Assembly: GCA_031272195.1 (NCBI GenBank)
Contig: JAISUF010000191.1
Location: 1-41,001, forward strand
DNA from: Propionibacteriaceae bacterium
GTDB lineage: Bacteria > Actinomycetota > Actinomycetes > Propionibacteriales > Propionibacteriaceae
DNA: 41,001 nucleotides
Reading direction: 5' to 3'
A program made the position numbers and the translations under genes. This document shows, one piece after another, positions 26,085-37,100 of the stretch. Every line of letters begins with the position of its first letter. Positions within the stretch are counted from its first letter, which is position 1. Under the pieces are notes generated by a model. The model saw nothing but the letters and a program-made list of their open reading frames with translations. It was not told the DNA's origin and ran no database searches.

Positions 26085-27680
26085 CTACTTGGACACGCTG
26101 CGGGCCGCCGAAGTCTTGGTCGTGGCGGTGCGTCCCGACTTGCCCACGGTGACGCGGACGCTGATCTTGTGCGAGACGTCGGCGGCGGTCAGCTTGTATG
26201 ACGCCTTGGTGGCCTTGGCGATGGCTTTGCCGTCGCGCAGCCAGCGGTACTTAGTAGCCTTCCAGCCCTTCGGCAAGCCCGCGGCCTTCAGCGTCTTGCC
26301 CTGCTTGGCGGTGCCCTTGGCCTTGGGCGTGAAAGACGCCGTCTTGGCTTTGACCGCGAGCGGGTCGGAGACGAACGACTTGGAGACGTAGCCCGCCTTC
26401 GACAAGGTGGTCTTGACCGTCAGGTTGTGCCCTTGGTCGGCCTTCCTCACCTTGTACGTCTTGGCGGTGGCTTTGGCGATGGCCTTGCCGGCCCGCCGCC
26501 ACTGGTACTTGGCGGTCCACCCGGCGGGGACCCCCTTGACGCTCAGGACGGTGCCGGGCGTCACCGTGTCGGAGTTGGGCTTCTTGATCTGGGGGGCGGC
26601 GGTGATCGGGTTCGGCGCCGGATAGACCTGCTTGCCGGCCACGACGATCTTGCCCGAGCCGGTGATCGTGCCGTAGTCGACCCACGTGCCGGTGTCGGTG
26701 ACGGTGATCTTGCCGGAGGTGTCGATGGCGCCGCCGTTGGTGAGTTGGCCGTCAACCAGGATGGTCCCCTGGTTGGACAGCGCGCCGTAGTTGTCGAGGA
26801 ACATTTCGTGCGGCACGCTCAGGGTGGCTTTCGGCAGGACCGCCAGGACGCCGTAGTTGGCCAGGTCGGCGGACATGGTGTAGGCCCCCGCCACCGTCCG
26901 GTTCGACCCGGCGCGGACCATGCCGCGCACCAGGGTGACGTCGGCCAGCGTCTGCCCGCTTTCGGCGACCACCAGGATGTCGCCGTCGATGACGAGTTTC
27001 GGATCGGACCCGTTGCGGGCGAACAGCTTGCCGTTGGCGGCGTTGACCGTTCCCCCGGTGATGGCGACGCCGCCCGGCGAACTGGCGAAGGCCGTCGCCT
27101 CGCCGCCGGTGGCGGCCAGCTCGCCGCCCGTCATGGCGACGGGGCCGTCGCTGGCGACGCCCGTCGCGCCCGCCGCGCCGTCCACCATGATCGAGCCGCC
27201 AGAGATCGTCACGGGAACCTGGCCGTTGGCCTTGATGGCCGTGCCGGCCACAGTCAGCGAGCCGCCGTCGAATTGGACGGGCGCACCGGCGCTGACGATG
27301 GCCGTGCTGCCGTCGACCGAGGCCGCCAGGCCGGGGCTGCCCTCCTGTTTGGAGTCGCCGATCAGCAGTTTGCCGGGGCCGCTCACCGACAGCAGCGTCC
27401 CCTTGGCGGTGGCGCCGAGGGTCGCCCGCCACTCCAGCGTCACGCCTTGCGGGATGGCCAAGGTGATGGGCGAGGAGACGGCTGCCGCCCCCGTCACGGT
27501 CACGACCTCGCCGGATGCGGTGGCGCTGAGCGTGCACAAAATGACGCACTGCGCCGCCACGTCGGCGGCCAACTGCTCGGCCGGGGTCGCCGCCCGCGCC
27601 GCGCTCGGGGCGGCGCCAACCATCCCGGCGGCCACAGCCGTCCCCAACAACCCAACGGCCAACTTGCGAACCATCGACAT
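26085..27680 (-). CDS. Secreted protein with repetitive beta-helix-like region and two C-terminal Ig-like repeats
   Basis: Signal peptide 'MVRKLAVGLLGTAVAAGMVGAAPSAARAATPA'; short GG-containing repeats ('VAMTGGELAATGGEATAFASSPGGVAITGGTV'); two repeats 'KYQWRRAGKAIAKATAKTYKVRKADQGHNLTVKTTLSKAGY' / 'KYRWLRDGKAIAKATKASYKLTAADVSHKISVRVTVGKSGR'. Confidence 0.8.
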   Translation of the reverse strand: MSMVRKLAVGLLGTAVAAGMVGAAPSAARAATPAEQLAADVAAQCVILCTLSATASGEVVTVTGAAAVSSPITLAIPQGVTLEWRATLGATAKGTLLSVSGPGKLLIGDSKQEGSPGLAASVDGSTAIVSAGAPVQFDGGSLTVAGTAIKANGQVPVTISGGSIMVDGAAGATGVASDGPVAMTGGELAATGGEATAFASSPGGVAITGGTVNAANGKLFARNGSDPKLVIDGDILVVAESGQTLADVTLVRGMVRAGSNRTVAGAYTMSADLANYGVLAVLPKATLSVPHEMFLDNYGALSNQGTILVDGQLTNGGAIDTSGKITVTDTGTWVDYGTITGSGKIVVAGKQVYPAPNPITAAPQIKKPNSDTVTPGTVLSVKGVPAGWTAKYQWRRAGKAIAKATAKTYKVRKADQGHNLTVKTTLSKAGYVSKSFVSDPLAVKAKTASFTPKAKGTAKQGKTLKAAGLPKGWKATKYRWLRDGKAIAKATKASYKLTAADVSHKISVRVTVGKSGRTATTKTSAARSVSK

Positions 27681-27763
27681 CGGCGTTCTCCCTCGATTGC
27701 GGCTCCTCCCATCATCCCCCGCCAGCCCGCCTGAGCCAAACCCGGAGCGCAACGGCCCGCCGC

Positions 27764-27849
27764 GACAGGCACCCGATGGCGTCCAGAGCCAGCGGGCGTC
27801 AGGCGAACATGCGGCCGGCCGGGAGTCGCGCCAGCGGGGACGCCGCCTG

Positions 27850-27851
<2 letters not shown>
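27764..27851 (-). terminator. Candidate long-range stem downstream of the E1 gene
   Basis: GACAGGC-N7-GGCGTCC (27764-27784) complementary to GGACGCC-GCCTGTC (27838-27851), i.e. 14 bp with a 7-nt bulge, beginning at the E1 stop codon. Confidence 0.35.
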
Positions 27852-30303
<2,452 letters not shown>

Positions 30304-30315
30304 TTCAATCTCGTT

Positions 30316-31734
30316 TCACAATTCGGGAGCTTGACGATTGGCTCCGGGTTGGTTGTCACTTGCGCGCTCGGGAATCGCCCAGGCGGCCTCGCGGATGCCC
30401 TCGGACACAGTCGGATGGGGGAAGACGAGCTGGCGCAGGTCTTCGACGGTCAGCTCGGATTCCAGGATCGCGGCCGCGCCCCAGATCATTTCGGGGGCGT
30501 ACGGCCCCAGCACGTGGACGCCGAGCACGGCACGGGAGGCCCTGTCGGCGATCAGCTTGACGACCCCTGCGCCTTTGACGCCGTTCTCGGCCACGAACCG
30601 GCCCGACATCGCCAGCGGGATGGACGCCTTGACGATGTCGAGGCCCTTGTCTTTGGCCTGGGCTTCGGTCAGGCCGACGCCGGCGGCTTCGGGGATGGAG
30701 TAGACCGCCCATGGGATGGTGTTGGCCCGCAGCAGTTGGCCCTGGCGCGGGGCGCCGACCGGATCGACGATGTGGGCGGCCGCGATCTCGCCCATCCGGT
30801 AGGCGGCGTGGGCCAGCAGCGAGCGCCCGGTGACGTCGCCGACCGCCCAGACGTTCGGCAGGTTGGTGCGCATGGAGTCGTCCACGGCGACGCCTTTGGG
30901 GGTGTGCTCCAGGCCGGCCTCTGCCGCGCCCCAGCCCTCCACCAGCGGGCGGCGTCCGACGGCCATCAAGACGACGTCGGCCTCGGCGCGCTGTTGGCGG
31001 CCCTTGGCGTCGGCGTAGACCACCGAGTTGCCCTCGACTGACTGGACCTGGCACTGCAGGTGGAAGTTGACGCCGGTGGCGCCGCGGCGCAGTTTGGCGG
31101 CGATGTCGGCGTCGGCGAAGGGCAGGATCTCGGGCAGCATCTCGATCACATCGACCTGGGCTCCGAGCGCGGCGAACAGCGAGGCGAACTCGACGCCGAT
31201 GACGCCGCCGCCGATCACCACCAGCCTCTTCGGGATGGCGTCGATGGCCAGCAGGCCGGTGGAGTCGACCACCGCCGGATTGCCCTTGGCGCCCGGAATC
31301 GGCGGCATCGCCGGGACCGATCCGGTGGCGATGACGACGTGGTCGGCGCTCCGGCGCCGGCCCGCCACCTCCACCGCGCCGGGCCCGATCAGCGTCGCAG
31401 CGGCTTTGACCACCTCGACGCCGGCCTTCTTCTCAGTCGCGCCGACGCCGGCCACCAGCGTCGAAACCACCTCGGCCTTCCAGGCTTGGGCCCGCGCCCA
31501 ATCGACCCTCACGTCGCCCGCGCTGACCCCGTAGGGCTCGCCATCGCGCGCGTGGGCGTAGAGCTTGGCGGTGTTGAGCAGGGATTTCGTCGGGATGCAG
31601 CCGACGTTCAGGCAGGTTCCGCCCAGCGACTCCTTCTCGGCCAGCAGCACCTTCTTGCCCGCCTGGCCCAGCCGTTCCGCGGCGATGTAGCCGCCGGGGC
31701 CGCCGCCGATCACAATCACGTCATAGTCGCTCAC
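30316..31734 (-). CDS. lpdA: Dihydrolipoyl dehydrogenase (E3)
   Basis: 'YDVIVIGGGPGGYIAAERLGQAGKKVLLAEKESLGGTCLNVGCIPTKSLL' redox-active disulfide, 'VWAVGDVTGRSLLAHAAYRMG', 'FPHPTVSEGI'. GTG start 31734 preceded by 'gaggagg'. Confidence 0.93.
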   Translation of the reverse strand: MSDYDVIVIGGGPGGYIAAERLGQAGKKVLLAEKESLGGTCLNVGCIPTKSLLNTAKLYAHARDGEPYGVSAGDVRVDWARAQAWKAEVVSTLVAGVGATEKKAGVEVVKAAATLIGPGAVEVAGRRRSADHVVIATGSVPAMPPIPGAKGNPAVVDSTGLLAIDAIPKRLVVIGGGVIGVEFASLFAALGAQVDVIEMLPEILPFADADIAAKLRRGATGVNFHLQCQVQSVEGNSVVYADAKGRQQRAEADVVLMAVGRRPLVEGWGAAEAGLEHTPKGVAVDDSMRTNLPNVWAVGDVTGRSLLAHAAYRMGEIAAAHIVDPVGAPRQGQLLRANTIPWAVYSIPEAAGVGLTEAQAKDKGLDIVKASIPLAMSGRFVAENGVKGAGVVKLIADRASRAVLGVHVLGPYAPEMIWGAAAILESELTVEDLRQLVFPHPTVSEGIREAAWAIPERASDNQPGANRQAPEL

Positions 31735-31745
31735 TCGCGTCCTCC

Positions 31746-33197
31746 TCAAGCCAGGATCGTCAGGTCGATGTCGGCGATGGCCCTCGCCAGGTCTCTCAAG
31801 TAGCGGGCCGCGTCGGCGCCGTCGATGACGCGGTGGTCGGCGGTCAGCGACAGGCCGACGCGCTGCTCGACGGCGATCTCGCCGTCTGGCCCGATCGCGG
31901 CGCGCGGTGTGATCGCGTCGACGCCGAGGATGGCCACCTGGGGCAGGTTGAGCAGCGGCGTGAAGCTCTCGATCCCGAACGCCCCCAGGTTGGAGACGGT
32001 GAACGTGGCCCCGGCCAGCAGGTCGGGGTTGATCGATCCGCCGATCGCCTGGCTGGCCAAGACCTTGCTGGCGTCGGAGAACTCCCTCAGGCCCAGCGAC
32101 GACGCGTTGCGCAGCGTTGGGACGAGCAGCCCGCGCGGGGTGTCCACCGCCATTCCGAGGTGGACGTGGTCGAAACGCCGCCACAGGCCGTCGGACAGGT
32201 GCGAATTGAGCCCCGGATGTCTGGCCAGCGTTTTGACGGCGGCGTAGCCGACCAAGTCGCCGACGGTGATCTTGTCCAGCCCCAGCTCGGGGTCCGAGGC
32301 CTTGAAGCGGGCGCGCAGCGCCAGCAGGCCCGCAGCGGGGGCGGTCAGGCTGTAGGTGAGCTGGGCGGAGGCCGCCAGGGACTCCATCATCCGCTCGGCC
32401 ACCAGTTTGCGGACGCCCTTCAGCGGGGTGTCGGTGGACGGGCCGGGGAAGTCGCCGGTCGTCGCAGAGGCGGCGACCGCGGCGGGGCCGCCCGGCGCGG
32501 TCTGGGCGGTCTGGGCGTTGGCGTCGGCCAAGTCGGCCCGCGTCACCCGGCCGCCGATGCCGGAGCCCGTCATCGCGGGCACGAAACCGTTGGCGGCGGC
32601 CTTGGCCCCGACGGTCAGACCCGGCCCGGCGGCCAGGGCGGAGCGCACATCGCGCTCGATAACCCGCCCTTTGGGTCCGCTGCCCGTCAGAGACGTCGCC
32701 GCGACGCCCCGAGCGGCGGCCAGGGCGCGGGCTCTGGGTGAAACGGGGGAGTCGCCAGGCGATGCCGCCGCAGCGTCCGCCGCCGCGGCGTTCGGCGCAA
32801 TGCCAGTCGCCGAGGCTTCTCGGGGCGCGGGCGAGGCGTCCGAGGGGGCGGCAGGCGCGGGAGCGGCTGCCGTAGGCGCTGGCTGGGGCGAATCGACGGG
32901 CCCCTGGCTGGAAGCCGCGTCCGCGGGGCCGTCGGGCGCCAGCCCCGACACGTCCTCGCCGGGCTCGCCGACGATGGCGATGGGGGCCTTGACGGGCACG
33001 TCGTCGCCCTCGGCGGCCAGCAGCGCCAGCACCGTCCCGGCGGCGCCGGCGGGCACCTCCATGGCCGACTTGTCCGTCTCGATCTCGCACAGCGGCGTGG
33101 CGGGCTCGACGGCGTCGCCGACGCCGACCAGCCAGCCGGTCACCAGGCATGACTCGACGGTGTTCCCCAACTGGGGCATCACCACGATTTGGGCCAT
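31746..33197 (-). CDS. Dihydrolipoamide acyltransferase (E2)
   Basis: Lipoyl domain 'CEIETDKSAMEVPAGAAGTV', peripheral-subunit-binding motifs, catalytic 'LSLTADHRVIDGADAARYLRDL'. Confidence 0.92.
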   Translation of the reverse strand: MAQIVVMPQLGNTVESCLVTGWLVGVGDAVEPATPLCEIETDKSAMEVPAGAAGTVLALLAAEGDDVPVKAPIAIVGEPGEDVSGLAPDGPADAASSQGPVDSPQPAPTAAAPAPAAPSDASPAPREASATGIAPNAAAADAAAASPGDSPVSPRARALAAARGVAATSLTGSGPKGRVIERDVRSALAAGPGLTVGAKAAANGFVPAMTGSGIGGRVTRADLADANAQTAQTAPGGPAAVAASATTGDFPGPSTDTPLKGVRKLVAERMMESLAASAQLTYSLTAPAAGLLALRARFKASDPELGLDKITVGDLVGYAAVKTLARHPGLNSHLSDGLWRRFDHVHLGMAVDTPRGLLVPTLRNASSLGLREFSDASKVLASQAIGGSINPDLLAGATFTVSNLGAFGIESFTPLLNLPQVAILGVDAITPRAAIGPDGEIAVEQRVGLSLTADHRVIDGADAARYLRDLARAIADIDLTILA

Positions 33198-33207
33198 TGC
33201 TTCCTCC

Positions 33208-33963
33208 TTAATCCGTCCCGACCACGGGCGTTGCTTCTTCGATGGCTTGGCGGGCGTCGTCGGGCAGGCCGCCGTCCATGATGATTCCGCTGAGGTCCGA
33301 CAGCCTCAGGACGCTGACGAAGCCGGCCCGGCCGTACTTCGACGAGTCGGCCACCAGCCAGGTCTCCTCGGAGCGCTCGTGCATAGCCTCGATGACCTCG
33401 GCGCCCTCGGCGAACGGCGTCGTCATGCCGCGGTCGAGGGTGAAGCCGTCGGTTCCGACGAAGGCCAGCCGGGCGTTGAAGCCCCGGATCGAGCGGACGG
33501 CCAGCGGCCCGACCAGCGACTCGCTGGCGCGGTGGAACAGCCCGCCGGTCAGCGTCACCTCCAGGCCGGGAGCGTTGCGGGCGGCGCCGAAGACCAGGGT
33601 CGAGTTGGTGACGATGTGGACGCCGGTCCGCTCGGCCAGGTGCTTGGGGATCAGGGCGGTGGTCGTGCCGGCCTCGATCATGACGCGGTCGCCGTCGCGG
33701 ACCAGCGCGGCCGCCCGGCGGGCGATGGCGTCTTTCTGGGAGCTGTTGATGACAGCCCGCTCCAGGACCGTCTTGATCGACGAGACGGTGGCCCCGCCCC
33801 AGGTCCGCGACAGCAGGCCGCGATCCTCCAGGGAGCGCAGGTGGTTGCGCACGGTCACTTGCGAGACGCCCAAGTCGTGCGACAGGGCGGCCACCGACAG
33901 CGTGCCGTCTTTGGCCAACAGGTCGAGGATGTAGTCCTCGCGTTCGGGGCGATCCGCCGCCAT
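33208..33963 (-). CDS. DeoR/GlpR-family transcriptional regulator
   Basis: N-terminal HTH 'REDYILDLLAKDGTLSVAALSHDLGVSQVTVRNHLRSLEDRGLLSRTWGGA' and sugar-phosphate sensor domain 'DRVMIEAGTTTALIPKHLAERTGVHIVTNS'. Confidence 0.93.
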   Translation of the reverse strand: MAADRPEREDYILDLLAKDGTLSVAALSHDLGVSQVTVRNHLRSLEDRGLLSRTWGGATVSSIKTVLERAVINSSQKDAIARRAAALVRDGDRVMIEAGTTTALIPKHLAERTGVHIVTNSTLVFGAARNAPGLEVTLTGGLFHRASESLVGPLAVRSIRGFNARLAFVGTDGFTLDRGMTTPFAEGAEVIEAMHERSEETWLVADSSKYGRAGFVSVLRLSDLSGIIMDGGLPDDARQAIEEATPVVGTD

Positions 33964-33971
33964 GGCGTTCC

Positions 33972-33989
33972 TTTCGATCAGTTTCGATC
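33972..33989. promoter_or_regulatory. Direct-repeat operator candidate TTTCGATC-AG-TTTCGATC
   Basis: Two identical 8-mers, 10-nt period, just downstream of a minus-strand TTGCAA-18-TAGGAT promoter-like pair and upstream of the DeoR gene. Confidence 0.5.
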
Positions 33990-34009
33990 CTACGCCAATT
34001 CGCTTTCGT

Positions 34010-34023
34010 TTTGCAACGTTTCA
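34010..34023. promoter_or_regulatory. Rhamnose-type LacI operator-like site TTTGCAACGTTTCA
   Basis: TTGCAACGTTTCACTT (34011-34026) is 14/16 identical to TTGAAACGATTCACTT at 18662-18677. Confidence 0.45.
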
Positions 34024-34113
34024 CTTCGCCGCAGCGGCGCGCGCCGCCGCGGCAGGCGGCCTGGCCAAGGCTGCCCGCGACTGGCGACTCCCCTCCAACG
34101 GCCCGAACGCCAA

Positions 34114-34143
34114 GGTGGCCCCCCGCTTTCGCGGAGGGCCACC
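34114..34143 (-). terminator. Hairpin terminator downstream of the GH3 gene
   Basis: GGTGGCCCcCCGC / GCGGaGGGCCACC with a TTTC loop (one mismatch). Confidence 0.6.
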
Positions 34144-34160
34144 CGGTTGTGCGAGCAGGC

Positions 34161-37100
34161 TCACTTCACCGTGATGGTGTACTTCTTCGTCTTGCCTCCC
34201 GCCTTGATGTAGAGGACGTCCTTGCCCTTCGTCAGCGCCTTCAACAGGCCGGCCTTGTCAACAGAGACGATCATCGCCTTCTTGGTGGAGTACTTCACCT
34301 TGACGCCCAAGGCCTTGGCCGAGGTGTACTTGCCGTCGATGTAGACCTGTTGGGCCAGCGTCATGGTCTTGCCCTTGGGCAGGTTGGACGCCGACACCTT
34401 GGTGACTTTCGCCTTGCTGGACTTGACCACGGTCACCTTGATGGTGTCCGTCATCTTCTTGCCGTCGGTGTTCTTCTTCTTCGACGTGGCGGTGATGGTG
34501 ACGGTGCCCGTCTTGAGCGCCTTGATCTTGCCGCTAGCCGAGACCGTGGCGACCTTCTTGTTGGAGGACTTCCAGGTGACGTCGCCGCCTCGATAGGTTG
34601 GGGCGACCGAGCCCTTGAAGTAGACGCCCACCGGGATGGTGAACGTCTTGCCCTTCTTCAGCGTCACCGACGTCTGCGCCAGCTTCACCTTGGTGACGAA
34701 CGGGCCTTGGACGATCGGCGTCGGAGTCGGCGTCGGAGTCGGCGTCGTCGTCGGGGCAACCGAGACATCGCCCAGGGTCGCAGTGACGTAGGTCGACAGG
34801 CTGGCCGAGTAGGTCTGCGAGTACGAGCCCACCGTGATGCCCGAGACGCCCTGGAGAGAGGCCAACTGGGCGAACGCCGCCGACTGCGAGACCGTCTTCA
34901 GGATCCGCATCGCCGAGCGCTGCAAATCGCCCAGGCGCATCAGCAGGTAGTCGCCGGAGACCTTCACGTCGAAGGACGTCAAGCCGGGGTAGGAGCCGAC
35001 CAGGTTGGTGACGGAGATGCCCGCCGCCTGGGCTTCGGTCATGCCGTAGTCCTCGGGGTAGGCGAGCACGTCGGTGACGTAGTCGTAGGCGTCGTCGACG
35101 CTCGCGAACTGGGCCAGCTCCTGTCCCGGGGTGAGGGCGGGGTCGCCGCCCCAACCGCCGCCGCTGCCCTCGCCGGACAGGTACGGCGTGTTGGCGATGG
35201 CGGCCGCGTCGACGGTCGTGGTGATCACCTGCGTGCCGGAGGCGCTCGGCGTGAGATTGCCGAAGCTCCAGTAGTAGGCCTCGGCCGACGGGAACGGGGA
35301 AGTCGACCCCGGCACGTGGATCATCACCGGCAGGCCGAAGGCGTCGATGGTCGGCGCCTGGGCCGTGGACGCGGCGATGACGGAGGCCGCCGAGCCGCCC
35401 GGTTCGATCAGGTCGTTGCCGGCGTACATGTTGGTGACGACGTCGCCGCAGCCGCCCCAGTCCGTCATGACGGTGCCCTTGAAGCCCCACTCGCCGCGCA
35501 GGATGTCGGACAAGATGTCGTAGTCGCCGGCCACGCAGGAGCCGTTGATCTTGTTGTAGGAGCTCATGATGGCCATCGGCTGGGCGATCTTGACCGCCAG
35601 CTCGAAGCCCTTCAGATAGATCTCCCGCAGCGCCCGCTCGCCGATGGTGTCGTTGCCGCCGGAGCGGTCGGTCTCCTGGTTGTTGCCGGCGAAGTGCTTC
35701 AGCGTCACACCGACGCCGCTGTTCGACTGCACGCCCAGGGTCATGTAGCCCGCCGTCTGGCCGGCGATCAGCGGATCCTCGGAGTAGTACTCGAAGTTGC
35801 GGCCGCACAGCGGGTCGCGGTGGATGTTCATGCCGGGCGCCAGCCACAGCGTGACGCCGTACTCGGTCATCTCGGCGCCGATCGCCGTGCCGACCTTGTT
35901 CAGCAGGGCGGGATCCCAGGTTTGGGCCAGCATGGTGCCGATCGGCCAAGCCGTCGCGTACTGGTACCAGGTGGGCGGGGTGCCGCCGCCGGACTGCGTG
36001 ATGCGCAGGCCGGCCGGGCCGTCGGACAAGGTCATCGAGGCGATGCCGAGGCTCTCGTAGAGCGCCGTCGTGTAGCCGGCCGCGCCGTCGGCCGACAGCG
36101 TGGAGGTGGTGGTGCCGCTCATGCCTGCGCCCTCGACGATGTTGGCCAGCTGGGTCAGGCTCAGCCCGGCCACAAACTGCTCCATCGTGACGGTGCCCTT
36201 GGCGACGTCGTACAGGGTCGCGCCGGGAACGGTGGTGACGCTGGAGACGGTTTCGCCGATCTTCGGCGAGTAGGCCGCTCCGGTGCCCTCCCAGTCGGTC
36301 TCGCCGGCCGGCCGGTAGGCGGTGATGGTGGACATCAGCGCGCCGTCGAGCGCCGTGTAGGGAGCGCTTGCGCCGGTGCTGGGGACCGCCACGGTCTGCT
36401 CCAGGCTGGAGGCGTTGTTAACGGTGGCGAAGCCCGAGACGCTCAACTTCGGGGCGGCCGCGATCTCGGCGGCCTCGCCCGAATAGGTGTAGAAGTTGGC
36501 CGGGTCGGACTTCAGCTCGCTGGACGGCGACTGGTCGGTCACCTCGTTGTGGAGCTGCTCGGTGACGACCGTCGAGGCGATGTTGAGCACCGCGCCCACG
36601 TGGGTGGAGCGCGAGGAGTCGCCGACGCGGATCACGTAGTCACCGGCCTCCAGCTTGTAGGCCGCCGCGGCTGGGTCGTACGAGGACATCTCGGTGGTCT
36701 TGAACTTGATCGTGACGCTCTGCTGCTCGCCGGCCTTCAACACCGACGTCTTGCCGTAGCCGGCCAGCTCTTGGTAAGGCTTGTCGACCCCGGTGGTCGG
36801 GGCGGAGAAGTAGACCTGCACAACGTCGGCGCCGGAGTAGGTGTCGGAGTTGTTGACGACGTTGGCCGTCACCGTCACGGTGTCCTTGTCGGCGGTCACC
36901 GACGTCGGGGTGACGGTGAAGTCGGCGTAGGACAGGCCGTAGCCGAACGGGTAGTTCACCACGCTCTCGGGCGCCGGCGGGTAGATGGTCTGGTAGAACG
37001 AGTCGAAATACCGGTAGCCGACGTAGATGCCCTCGGTGTAGTTCTCCTGCGTCGAGACGCCGTCGGCGGAGGCGAAGGTGTCGGAGGCGGGGTAGAAGGC

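Noticed and set aside
34717-34754. Possible CRISPR-like or regulatory repeat
   Set aside because: Explained by a coding Thr-Pro linker; unit too short and no spacers.
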